From: Neoarius graeffei
Taxonomy: Eukaryota; Chordata; Actinopteri; Siluriformes; Ariidae
NCBI RefSeq assembly: GCF_027579695.1
Contig: NC_083592.1
Coordinates: forward strand, 33,938,214-34,002,213
Length of the DNA stretch: 64,000 nt
Direction of reading: 5' to 3'
Shown here: positions 47,240 through 58,910 of the stretch, in pieces
Layout: the number at the start of each line of letters is the position of its first letter
Numbering within the stretch: the stretch's first letter is position 1
Position numbers and translations under genes: made by a program
Notes under the pieces: generated by a model
Database searches by the model: none
The model's input: only the letters and a program-made list of their open reading frames with translations
Told to the model about the DNA's origin: nothing

Positions 47240-48052
47240 CAGGGTGCAATTTGTCAAAAAACCAGAAGGGGGGATGTTTTTTTTTTTTTTAATCATGAAA
47301 CGTCACAAAATTAAGGTAACAATAGGCTAACAGCTCAATAACATCCGATGATATCAAATGAATAACACTAAATGAAAACGAACACTAAACCAGAGATAGT
47401 AAATTCATCTTCCTATCTCTCTGACTAAATACACGAACACTAACACAACAAAGTTCGCATTGCTCGTCGCGTTGCTGTGATGTTTCTCTCCCTCCGGATT
47501 AAATGGACAGTGACTCAAAAAATCACTAAAATACATGAATACTAAATGAACAGTTTGCTCTGATGGCGCAGTTCACATTGTGCGCAGCTTTCCGATTTAA
47601 ACTGTTTTTTTTCTCATCCTTATACTTCCTGTTTCATGGACTGTAACGGATTTGCTTATTTAGTAATTTTAATACAGAATTTACTTTGAAATTATAATCA
47701 GACACTCCAACGCCCCCCCCCCAAAAAAAAAAAAAATCGGCCGTGAAAAAGGCGGCATCCGCCAAAAGGCGCGCTGTTTGCATCCCTGCGATCGCAAAGA
47801 TATTGTTATTATCTACAATGTATCTATTTGCTGGGGACGTTCGTGAACATCAAAGCTGCCACTTCGGGTCATTTTGAAAGTGAGTGCAATGTAGACCATA
47901 GAAAACTGTGTCACAACATGCCTGTCATGTCAACTTTTTTTTTAGTTTGTTTGTTTTATTGACGGGGTTGTCCCCGAGGATCTTTTTTCAGCAGAGATAA
48001 AAACCAGAGGGGGGGATGATCCCCACCATCCCCCCCAGCAAATCGCACCCAG
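47240..48052. mobile_element. hAT-type non-autonomous element, 813 bp
   Basis: A perfect 8-bp duplication CATTGTAC is at 47232-47239 and 48053-48060. The termini CAGGGTGCAATTTG and, in reverse, CTGGGTGCGATTTG have the CAGGG start of many hAT elements. Both subterminal regions carry CCAGA(A/G)GGGGGG blocks. No transposase frame is present. Confidence 0.9.
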
Positions 48053-48086
48053 CATTGTACCATTAGAACACTGGAGTAATAGCATA

Positions 48087-48891
48087 TGTCAACCTATACA
48101 GAATGTCCGTATTTTATACGGATTTGATTCAATAAACGTAGTATACGGGCGTATAAATAAAGTTATACGGATTCTTTAAAAAAAAAACTTCAATATTTAT
48201 TTAGAGCTATAATCAATTCCCACGATGATAAAAGAACGCATAACATTTACAAACGTACTGTACATCACAGACAGCCAGTAAAGAGTCTTATGAAATCGCG
48301 CGTTATCTTGTGGTAGCAAGACTTCGTTCCACTTTTGATCATGCGCACACCGCATTGCGAGAATCCCGCCAACCGTGAAGTCATAGACGCCGGCTTCTGC
48401 GTAGAATCATACATCATCCTCGCCCGAGAATAAAGATGCCTCGTTCATGTGCTGCGTTTAACTGTACCAACAGGTTTACCGTCCAAACGAGATCACATGG
48501 GATTACCTTTCACAGGTGAGACTGGAAAAATACTTTTCATTGTATTTGGTCATTATAACGTAATTTTACGAACAGATTTTCCTGACTTTGTGGCTAATAT
48601 GAAGTCTCGCGCATAATAGCCGCTCGGTGAAACCTGCCTCCAAGCAACGAAGTATTTCCTTCGTAACTACGCTGATAACACTTTGTGTTTTTGTCAAACA
48701 TTGGAGCTTTGTATTCATTCTGAAGGTTTATTGTTATTAATATTGAATAAAAAGTAACTGGGATACATCATTGTTAATTATCATTCAAATTTTAGGTAAA
48801 TTATTTTAATTTGCATCTTATACGGATTTTATAAGGGAAATACGGATTTTGGAGGTTGGTTATACAGGTTTGATTGACCAAAGGTTGACAT
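48087..48891. mobile_element. Inverted-repeat element carrying a THAP exon
   Basis: The left end TGTCAACCTATACAGAATGT and the right end in reverse, TGTCAACCTTTGGTCAATC, share the TGTCAACCT terminus. TACGGATTTTAT-type subterminal repeats occur at both ends (48106-48175 and 48830-48850). The exact target duplication is unclear. It contains about 500 bases of promoter-like and exon sequence homologous to 8300-8535 on the other strand. Confidence 0.7.
48436..48515 (+). pseudogene. THAP-domain first exon, orphaned
   Basis: ATG at 48436 opens MPRSCAAFNCTNR and the exon continues to GITFHR, where it ends at a donor GTGAGACTGG (48516). This is the start of a THAP zinc finger: Met-Pro, the first two zinc-binding cysteines spaced CAAFNC, and the conserved GITFHRFP region cut by the intron. 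The remaining parts of the domain (the second Cys-His pair and AVPTIF motif) are absent before the element ends at 48891, so no finger can be made unless splicing reaches an outside exon. THAP domains occur in P-element and Kolobok transposases and in host THAP proteins. Start and donor are intact. Confidence 0.75.
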
Positions 48892-48987
48892 GTATGTAAC
48901 AGTTGCTGGAAATGTGCAACTGTATACCGTACACCTATGTAGATATTGCACCAAAAACCAGACATTTGCAGCTAGAAGAGTCATTTA

Positions 48988-49310
48988 CACTCTAAAAAAT
49001 AATGGGGCCAGTACTGGTTCTTCAGGGCGATGCCATAGAAGAACCTTTTTCGGGGCTTCAAAGAACCGTTCATGCAACAGTTCTTTAAAGAACCATTTAA
49101 ACCATTTGTTTGAGCAGTGAAGACAGATTTGTGTAAACATAGCCTATGTGCATTGACCAGCAAATGGTAAGAGAATGCCAGGGTCTGAAGAACCATTTCC
49201 AATGTGAAGAACCTTTCGTATAATGTAATGGTTCATCACAGAGTTTTGACTCTCCATGGAACCATCCAGAGATTTGAAGAACCACTGAAGCACCTTTATT
49301 TTTTAGAGTG
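48988..49310. mobile_element. 323-bp TA-flanked MITE
   Basis: TA is at 48986-48987 and 49311-49312. The left end CACTCTAAAAAATAATGGGG and the right end in reverse, CACTCTAAAAAATAAAGGTG, are inverted. The interior is full of AAGAACC/GGTTCTT phrases in both orientations. Confidence 0.9.
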
Positions 49311-49342
49311 TACCACATTAGCAATGTATAGAGTGTATTTCT

Positions 49343-49688
49343 CATCTCTCATCTCATTATCTCTAGCCGCTTTATCCTGTTCTACAGGGTCGCAGGCAAG
49401 CTGGAGCCTATCCTAGCTGACTACGGGTGAAAGGCGGGGTACACCCTGGACAAGTCGCCAGGTCATCACAGGGCTGACACATAGACACAGACAACCATTC
49501 ACACTCACATTCACACCTACGGTCAATTTAGAGTCACCAGTTAACCTAACCTGCATGTCTTTGGACTGTGGGGGAAACCGGAGCACCCGGACGAAACCCA
49601 CGCGGACACGGGGAGAACATGCAAACTCCGCACAGAAAGGCCCTCGCCGGCCCCGGGACTCGAACCCGGACCTTCTTGCTGTGAGGCG
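49343..49688 (-). mobile_element. SINE copy 9, 5'-truncated
   Basis: Minus-strand copy missing the first 30 or so bases of the head. It is flanked by the perfect 12-bp duplication GAGTGTATTTCT at 49331-49342 and 49689-49700. Truncation with a clean duplication indicates incomplete reverse transcription. Confidence 0.95.
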
Positions 49689-50049
49689 GAGTGTATTTCT
49701 GATTAGTTTAAAGTGATCTTCATTGAAAAGAACAGTGCTTTTCTTTCAAAAAGAAGGACATTTCAGAGTGACCCCAAACTTTTGAACGGTAGTGTACAAA
49801 AAAGACTTGAGGTCACCTCAAGCAGCAAGTACCCTAAAAGTACACTTTGTCAGAGTGCACACTTCATCATGGTGCCGGAGTCTGGAAAACTCTTCAGCGC
49901 CATCCCGAACTAGTGAAAAGGTGTCCGGTGTTGGCTGCACGCGCTTGCTTCATACACCAGGTAGGTAGCTATGAGATGGAGATAATAAGGCGTTATTACA
50001 CGTGTGCGCCCCCCCCATTAAAACACAGGAGTGGTGTGAGCCCGCCCCC

Positions 50050-50507
50050 CACTTCATGAGTAAACCCGATTAGTTGTCGTGGCGCGGAGAGGGCGAGGGA
50101 GAGGCACGCGCCGCTGACTGAGGGGGAGAGAAGTGCACGAGCGGAGCGGAACAGAGCAGAGCTGAACATCCTTCAGCCTCGACCGGGAGACGCGAGCGGC
50201 TTCACGCGAGACACACTCACGCGCACATACATACGCACGCACGCGCGCGCGCGCACACACATCCACGAGCTTCACGCGACACTCCGCTCTGCCGTTTTAG
50301 TTTCACACAAAGCGACTTGCCTGCGTGGCGTGTGTTTTTTTTTTTTATTTGTTTGTTTGTTTTTGTTTTTCTGAGTTTCTTCCCCATCTGTGGTGGATTT
50401 AAAAAAGAACCAGGTCCTACAGGTCCACCACCCCGGCGCCTCTCCGCGTTCTGTCACTCCGGCAGGAAGGACAGACGCTCCACCGGACACCTTTCATACA
50501 GAATGAA
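50050..50507 (+). promoter_or_regulatory. CpG-rich promoter and candidate first exon of an unidentified gene
   Basis: From about 50075 the sequence is GC-rich with dense CpG (GGCGCGGAGAGGGCGAGG, ACGCGCCGCTGACTG and so on), unlike anything else in the window. It runs through a (CG/CA) patch at 50236-50264 to a 5'-UTR-like stretch with a T-rich interruption at 50334-50375. An ATG at 50503 is followed by AA and then GTAAGTAACC, a near-ideal splice donor at 50508. Unspliced, the frame would end at once (ATG AAG TAA), so if the ATG is used the protein begins Met plus a Lys/Asn split codon completed by exon 2, which lies outside or far away. No TATA box is evident. The gene cannot be named from two codons. 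Confidence 0.5.
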
Positions 50508-51893
50508 GTAAGTAACCCCACCGTGACAGCGTTCGCGTCCAGATTTGTTCACTGTGACTGTTTGTGTCCGCCATCGCTGTGATATTATTTTGTCAGTATT
50601 AGCACACAGACAGAGCCTGCGCGTGCCGCTCACTTCTGAGTATAAAAGTTATGAGGCGACCGTTACATTTCAGCCCTCACGCGACTTTAGCATTTTTAGC
50701 ACAAAATACACACTCAGGACATTTTACCACAGGCGCCGGATAGTGTTTGGAAAGACTAAAAGAGCTTTAAGCTTGACAGGTATAATAATGAGTAATAAGA
50801 AACATAACGTCGAATGATAGCTATGAAGCTCCAGTTTAATGGGATATAAATGTAGAACGGCGTCTTGAATGACCTTATTATAAAGAAGAGAGAGGGAGAG
50901 AGAGATGAACAGGGTCACAGCACACAGCGGTATGTTCCTGCTCTACTCACATCTCTTTCCTAACTTTAAAACAAACCCAGACCCATTTGTACTATTTTAA
51001 AATTTAATTTCTGTCATGACTTGCTGGGAAAAAAAAAAAAAAGTTCTGGCCTCAGATTATTACACTGATTTTGATTCAGTCCATGTTCATGTGCTTATGA
51101 GTAGATGATAAAAACTTTATCCTGGAAAAAATCTAATTTATTTTATTATATACACTTTAAATGTAAAGTTTAACACTTCAGAGTTATTTTAAATGCTCGT
51201 GCTGTAAAGACACAACTTGTTTACTGTATTTTAAACTACTGTAACAATTCCCCCTATTATTATTATTTTTATTTTTATTTAATTTTATTTTTTGCAGCTC
51301 ATTATTAGCAATATATTTTTATTACTTTGATTCAAACAAAGCTGGTCATATTGATATATATATATAAAATGCAGTTGAGGCATGTACTGATTTCAAACCT
51401 TATTCAGCCCATTTCTAAATAAAAAATAATAATTCTAATTATAACGACAGTCGTAATGCTGTGTGAGTACATTGACATTTCCAGCTCTAAAAGTGGTGGA
51501 GAAAGTTTAGAAATAGCCTACGTAAACACATATATCGAGCTGAGGATGTTATTTTGCTTGAAATTCCATCTGCAAACCCTAAAGTTCATAAACCGTGTTA
51601 TTCCTCTCAGGGATTAAACTCTAATATAAATATTGCTCGTAATAAGATTTCGGTGCGTCTGTGTTGAGTTAGATTTCTCTCATTGCCTTGTACACGTTTA
51701 ATTAAACAGGTAACCACAAAATATCACAGTCTGATATAATCATGAAAAAGGGTTTATGAGTAATATGTGATATGAGTTATGATGTATGATGGGGAGAGTG
51801 ATGTTGAGCGTCGCAATATATCCTGATTGTATTGAAACTCTGGGCAACAGGATTGGCCGTAAGAGTACAGTACAGTCTACAGTCGGTCATCTG

Positions 51894-51895
<2 letters not shown>

Positions 51896-51961
<66 letters not shown>
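51896..51961. repeat. TA then TG microsatellite
   Basis: About 26 TA units followed by seven TG units. Confidence 0.95.
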
Positions 51962-52058
51962 TTTAGGTTTGGTGTGTTTACTAGACAAAAGTGACCTCAG
52001 ACACACTCTGTGAACTCTGTGTTTTCTCACATATTAAAGGCAATCAATGAAGCACCGC

Positions 52059-52060
<2 letters not shown>

Positions 52061-52099
<39 letters not shown>

Positions 52100-52125
52100 G
52101 TGCGTGTGTGTGTGTGTGTGTGTGT
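52061..52125. repeat. TG microsatellite
   Basis: TG run with two GCG interruptions. Confidence 0.95.
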
Positions 52126-52235
52126 AAATGCATGCATGTTAGTCTCACCTGTTGTTCTCTTGGGATTTAGTGTTTGGCTAATCTGCCCAGCAGGAAGGTG
52201 AACACACTCACATGTTAACATGAAGATATACAGAA

Positions 52236-52237
<2 letters not shown>

Positions 52238-52320
<83 letters not shown>
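52238..52320. repeat. Compound CT/CA microsatellite
   Basis: CT run to 52276, then CA to 52320. Could form H-DNA or Z-DNA tracts. Confidence 0.95.
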
Positions 52321-52326
<6 letters not shown>

Positions 52327-52429
52327 ACATGCACGCACACAGAGGTCCTCCTCAGACCTGTCGTCTCTGGGAAATCACTAGGGATTTTGCCAGTGTCGAT
52401 TCACAAAACCAACAGTGACAACATGGCCT

Positions 52430-52770
52430 TACAGTTCCCCCAAAGAGCGGGATTAGCTCCACACGTGTCACTAGGATTGGCTTGAGGACCTAAACCGATT
52501 GTCGGGGTGTGGAGCATACAGTGTATATCTGTCTCACAATACTGTAACTCTGTATCTCCTGATGGCCTGTAAAATTCTGCTGTTCAGATGTCGCAGTGGC
52601 TCCATTTAAAATTATTAATCGCCGTTTCAACTATTGTAAAAGTGCTTTGCTACCTAATTAGCGAGAGGAAATCATACAGGCATTCCTGATAAACTTTAAA
52701 ATGCTAACTTAGCGTCATCAGAATTAATCTGTTTAATGGCCCACATTATTATGCTTTAGCATTTAGCTTA
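52430..52770. promoter_or_regulatory. Possible conserved noncoding element
   Basis: Non-repetitive, balanced sequence containing CCTAATTAGCG at 52653-52663 and AGAATTAATCTGTTTAATGG near 52718, that is, several homeodomain-type cores. No coding potential. The call rests on composition and motif density only. Confidence 0.25.
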
Positions 52771-55494
52771 GGAATCGTCCATAAATGTTTGTCAGGGGCA
52801 TAAAGAGTTTACAAAAATGTTTCCATTTGCAAGTTCAGATTGGCAAGATCTAGCAGTAATTAGTAATTAGAAGTAATTGCACTTTTCTTGCCCAGAGGTA
52901 AGGAAATCAGTGTGTCTTGCAGTTTTGTGACTGCTTATTTATCTTTTGCACAAAGGGGAGCCTTCTTATAAAGGACTTCATGGTGGCATGTGTGAGTAAA
53001 TGTATTTGTTAAAAGCAAACGATTTTCACTGTCGATTGAGCGAAATTTATTGCGGGTGCCTTGCTGTCACTCTATGATCTTTGCCTTCCAGGTTAGCGAA
53101 TGTTTATTTTTAATTCTTAAGCTCGGAGGCAGACGTGTAAGTCTCAGTAAGTTTCCAGCGCAAACAGGTGATTAAGCCACTCCAAGAAAAAAGTAAACTT
53201 TTTATTAACAATTAAAGCTTGTTTACAGGAAATGGTATTGAGATTTGTGTAAATATATTGATATTATTATTTTTTAAATTATTCTTTTTTTTCTCCCTTT
53301 TGCCTAATTACTTTACACACGAAGCAGAGAAGCCTGCTTCAGACCTGTAATTTTGTACTTGAATAGATCCGGTGCATCAGCGTTAGGGAAACGTATCCGA
53401 AGTACGTAATCCTGTCCTGGTGACTTGCGTCTCTGCGTTTGCTTCTATTTAGTAATTAACAGTGATGCCTAGCATTGTTCTGTCAGTGTAACAGGGAAGA
53501 GAGTATATGGGTTTTGTTTGGCAGGGGTGTTTGTGAGATCACTAAGGAATTAAACTGCCTTTGATGTCTACTTACATTATAAAACACATTTCAGCATATT
53601 TCTGCATAACGTTGAGCTGAACAGTGCTCGTTTGCGAAGCTCTGCCATGTGTTACGGGCTCATTCTCATGTTATACACCGTTGCTGTGTGCGCTCGGGTG
53701 GAATCCTGTGAGGTGTGTGAGGGGAGGTAGGTGGGTGGGTGGGTGGGTGGGCGGCGGGGTTGTGCAGGAGTTTGGTACATTTTTGTCTGTGTTTGTGTAC
53801 GCGCAGACAGAGGAGAGCTGTGAAAGATGACAGAGCCGACTTGAAAGAGGCTGAAGGAGGTGTGTGTATTGATGTGTGTACGTGGTTATGAAGACAGTAT
53901 GACTCCAGTCTTCTCATCCATATGATCCACATGGAGCTCTGAATCTCGCTGCACTAAGAGTATCGCGGAGGTTTCATTCGAAATAGCACTGTAAAGTACT
54001 GAAGGAACCTCCTGTTTGCTCCTACGCCCTCTGTGTCACGCACATGCATGGTACTGGGTGGTCTGAAAAGTCAAAACTCCTGGCCTTTCTCGCCACTATG
54101 TAATATCACCAGTGATGTCCAAGTGTCTTCAATATGCACACTTATGGGAAAGGAAGAGAGAGAAAAAAAGGAGCAGATAAGAGAGATAAACTTTGAGAGA
54201 AGGATTTGTTTCAATATTGGATCACACCTTTATGGAGAAGCCTGAAAAAAAGATACAACTTTCTTTCTTCCTCTTCAGCGGCATACACATATGTGCTCAC
54301 TGTGAATGTGAGCATCCAGTAATTAAAGACGCCAGGCTCGTATTCGAGGCCATATCTGTTTGTTGTTGTTGTTTTATTTTATCAACCCTGCAAGTGAAAT
54401 AAAATCTACCACACATCCCAAATATAACCTGGAAAATTGCTCTCTGAGATCCTGATTTTATGGTCAATCCAAATCCTTGGCAAAACACACCCAGGACTGC
54501 AACTCTTTTACGTTCAGCCTAGTGTGTTTGTCAAGTGCACTCCTCAGCAAGGGAAACTCGAGGTCCCATCATGAAGCAATGGCATGTCACAGTACTATCG
54601 TAGTGCTGGCTAATGCCCAAGAAATGCTGAAAAATAAGAAGAAAAAAAACCCAGAGATGCTGAAGGAAGTGTGTGTATGTGTGGGTGTGGGTGGGTGTGT
54701 GTGTGTGGGGGGGGGGAATGCTGAAATATTTTCCAGCGAATGTAATTTATCTTTGTCAGTGGGGGCAGCATAGCCCTGTCACTCTGTAACATCCTCTGGT
54801 GGGAGTGAAGGAGGGGGACAGAGGGTCCTCTGTGTCCCAGCCAGGAGCAGCATCCATCTGAAAAGCTATGAGATATTTTTAGTAGATCCTGTCTCCACAA
54901 TGGGCTCGAAAGGTGGAGGTCCTCGAGACGCTTTTTCAAAAGGGGTCGTGACGCAGTTATTTTATCACGCACTCTACTCATGCTCTTGTTAGCCAGCATT
55001 GAAAAACACTACAGTAGCTCTACTGGGACAAAACACGACGAGCATGAATCACCATCTCACTCAGTTTGAGAATAGAGAGTTAAAGGGTAAAGTTTTTGTT
55101 CCATTCGTGGTTGAGTTTTAGGCAGCACGTGCACTGCATTAGTTCAGCCTTTCCTGTGTTTTTGGAGCACACACCTGTATATATTTCCACAATCATCTGC
55201 ACCTTTATCAACGGTACTCTGCCATCGAAGCACGGGGCTGAAGTGGCAAGAGAAAAAGATGCGCAGCAGTGGACGTGCTCTGTGAGTGGGGCAGAAGAAG
55301 GGAGTGAGAAAGAAAAGGAAGGAGGGAGAGAAAGAGAGGAGAGGCATGTGAGGGGCTGGCGTTATGACACTTCATGCCTTTGTGTTTGGGGTGGCTGCTG
55401 TACAGGGCCCTTCAACAGGCTGTCACCTCGCGGCCCATCAAATGAGCCTGCTCCTGCTCCTGCTTCTCTCCTTCAGGCTGCTTTAGCTTAAAAT

Positions 55495-55497
<3 letters not shown>

Positions 55498-55559
<62 letters not shown>
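55498..55559. repeat. CA microsatellite
   Basis: Pure run of about 31 units. Confidence 0.95.
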
Positions 55560-55562
<3 letters not shown>

Positions 55563-56601
55563 CAACTTTAATTTATACTGAAAATAATTTATAGAAATTT
55601 TTCCTGGAAATGTTTTAAATCATTATAATTGTTTTACTTACGTAACTCAGTAGAAGTTATGTGAGATTTTCTCTCTTTTTTACTTGAACATGTTCAAAAC
55701 TGAGGAACTTCAATACAATGAGCAATGCAGCGCTATAATAGTGTCATAAATGACTTTTCTGAGAAATTGTTATCATCTGCACTTTTATAACATTTAATTA
55801 ACTTCATTGTTAAGGGAACAAGTAGCCGATTAGATGCTAAAATCTATTTTCTCGGCTTTTGTTTTACTGTAGTCTTTTGCAAATAGAAATATCCTTAGAT
55901 TCATTGTTGTTGTTTTTTTTATTTTTTATTTTTTAATAGGACGCCAGTGTTGGCACTTTGTTAGCAAACAAAGTCAATATTGTGCTGTACGGTATATCAT
56001 GCATTGTGAAAATGTCTCTTCCTATGTGACAAACATCTGCGTTTCCATTATAGGTGCCTCATTTAAATGTAATACTTTCCACTTTTTTGGATTCAGAAAA
56101 TTGCTGAGGAAGAGAGCAGGCCCTTCACGGTGTGGATTTGACTCGATCAGTGCTGACTTGCACTCTGTCCTTCAAAAAAAAAAGTGTTTTCAACACTTAG
56201 CACACATTTCCTTGTCCATCACTTATTTCTTTGCTTTGTCTAACCGTGTGATGGAAATAAAGTGGGCAAATGGCTTATTATAGATGTCTCCCTGAGTTTC
56301 TTTCTTTCTCTTTCATTCTTTCCTTCTTGTCCGCAGCACCGCGTGTTTACTTTGATGTATGACTTTTCTTCCAGTAGTTCCTCCAAAGTGCAGCCAATGA
56401 TGTCATTAATTTTATTACAGATGCACTGTCTGGAAAAGGAGAGAAGGAAAGAAGGGGGGAGAGAGAAAGAGAGAGGAAATGTGCAGTGCAGAGTTGTATG
56501 CATAATGAATGAGAGGAGCACTTCATTTGAAACTTCAAGGTTTGCTGGGAGAGCAGCGAGGAGAAGAGAGAAGAAAGAGAGTGATTAGAGAAGGAAAGAC
56601 C

Positions 56602-56603
<2 letters not shown>

Positions 56604-56640
<37 letters not shown>
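56604..56640. repeat. AAAG/GA microsatellite
   Basis: GAAA units passing into a pure GA run. Confidence 0.9.
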
Positions 56641-58739
56641 TGCGAAAGCGAGAGGGACCTTCCTTCTCTCTGAATGAGTGGACTTGCGGGGGTGGTTGTG
56701 TTCACCTGCAGCTGCTCTTGTAGGCCCCAGTGGAAAAACAAATAACCTTGTGTGGTTATAACTGTGTATGTGTGCATGTGTATGCGTGTGTGTTCAACCC
56801 TGACAAGCGGGGAGCTCCTATGTCAGAGTACAAGTAACACGGGCGTGGTATTAAGCTTGCTAGCTTGCCTGCGGCCCAGACGTCCTAAACAGCGCTGTCC
56901 CGGCAGAAATTGCTCAGCCATGAGATTGACTTTTCTCCCCTCGTGATCGCCCACACTCGGCTCATCCCATGTGCGCTACCTGTGTGAGCTCACAGTATTG
57001 TTGGGTTAAAATGGTCGCTGTATTATTTTTGGACCAGAGCTGTGAATAGGTTTATAAATAGCAGAGGAAGTGAGGGGATACATGCCGAGACTCTGGCTAC
57101 CTTAGCAGTTCCACTGACATCCAGCACCCATGTGTCTCTCTCCCTCTCTTCCTGTTTCTCGCTTGCTTCATTTGGTGTAGCTCTTTTTATACAGGTATAT
57201 ATTCTACAGTTTTTTTCCCCCCAACCACGGTAAAACACCCTTGCAAGCGTTGAAAGAGGTGTTAATAAAGGCAAGCAAAGTTCTTGCGTAGACGCAATCA
57301 GTTCCATGTCCACAACATGCCTTACTTTTATACATGAATTATTTGTTTTATTTCTTCATAAATTCTGTGGACTGAAATATGTTTGCTAAGTTGCTCACCC
57401 ACTACCTATACACACCAGGTCTGGGTGATATGACAATATGCTGCTGTTATTGCAAGAAATTACATCACATTATGTTTTTGCGAACGCATTGTGAGGATCC
57501 CGCGCATATGTAGAGCACTGCAAACTTCTTAAAGAGTTTTCAGCCAGGTGTACAGCGCGTGAAGGCAACAAGCTCATGAATAAAATATTATGAAGCTGAT
57601 TAAACATATGGTCCTTACAATTTGGCACTACTTTGTTGGTGCATTGCGTGTTTTGCAACTTGGTGGCAAGACTTAGTAAAATCAAAGGATGAGATACACA
57701 TGAAGTATTGGGTAAACGTCTACAAGCATTGTTTTGTATTTTTGTTGTCTATGCCCACCCCAGGAAAACAGAGTGATAGAATATGATGTAAGATTTGTGT
57801 TTTTCCTCTGAGGATATTTTAAGGTGTGGCTTACTATTAATGTCTAAAAAAAACAGCTTTGTGAGAACATGATTTTGTTGCTTTTTCAGTAGTCTAGCAT
57901 GTGGGTGGTGCTGAGAATTGAATTAATGGTGTAGTGTGATTGAACGTGACTCTGGAAACGTCCTCACAGATGCATGCTATCTGTATGTGTCTCCTGCAGG
58001 GATGATCTTTAGACCAGTGAATTATAAGCTAGAAGGAGAGAGCGACAGTGATGGAGATACAGAGTGGGCAGAGGCCCTGTGCCTACTTCCTATCAACTTT
58101 GAAATGAATACATATGAAATATAAATACATACACACAACATTTGGTGTATCGTTTCAGATCATGTCTCTGCTTTTGAGGGAAAGAAAGTTTTCCTGAATC
58201 GTAGCGATTGAGATACTTCCTCTGTGCTCTGTCATCTGAGGCCTAATCTTACTGAACTCGTGCATCTTTAACAATAAAAAGAAAGTGTCCTCATCAGGCT
58301 CTATTGCATTTTCATTGTAATTAGGCAGTATTTTAATCCTCCCACCGCCTCAGCCATCTATCCATCTCACTGTCTGACTCTTTCTGTGTTAATTAAGCAG
58401 GTCTCTTGCAGAAAGCACATGATTTTTCTTACCAGTGAAAGTGCCTTATTTTCAGTTTTTTATCAAAACTCAGCCATGCAGCATGTTGATGACCCATTTC
58501 TCAGATTGTTCAGAAAACAAGAGCAATGTGAAATCCATGGGGATTACCCTACACGACAGAGCGCGTGCAAGAGAGATAGTGAGTGCGATAGAAAGGGGAG
58601 AACAATTGTTCATTTTCGGTGGGACGTGGATTTGATTTATTTCAATTGCCCTCCTCTTCCTTCTCAATGCTACATACCCCCCCCAACACACACGTGCGCG
58701 CGCACGCAAAACCCCTGCATCTCCCTCCTCCACAAATGT

Positions 58740-58910
58740 TAGCACGGATTAGCTTCCGCTGTTGCAATAGCCCCCTCGGTTAATTACATGTGTAATGAGT
58801 TGTTTATTTGGGATAATGCGCAGCAGGAGCGCTGGCCCAAACGCTGCAGCCAGGAGCAGACCCAGGCACACTGAGGCAGAGTGAGGGATATATTGGAAAA
58901 AAGGACGATA
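58740..58910. promoter_or_regulatory. Possible conserved noncoding element
   Basis: Contains GGTTAATTACATGTGTAATG near 58778-58797, an inverted pair of homeodomain-like sites, followed by a CG-containing block (GCGCAGCAGGAGCGCTGG). No coding potential. Judged from motifs only. Confidence 0.25.

Larger units (their letters stand above)
46936..49794. mobile_element. Tc1-like MITE carrying four other elements
   Basis: The left end CACTACCGTTGAAAAGTTTG (46936) and the right end in reverse, CACTACCGTTCAAAAGTTTG (49794), are nearly identical. TA follows the right end. Once the four inserts are removed (47240-48052, 48087-48891, 48988-49310 and 49343-49688), about 560 bases of host remain, and the pieces read through sensibly (for example CACATTGTAC|CATTAGAACA). 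Confidence 0.9.
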
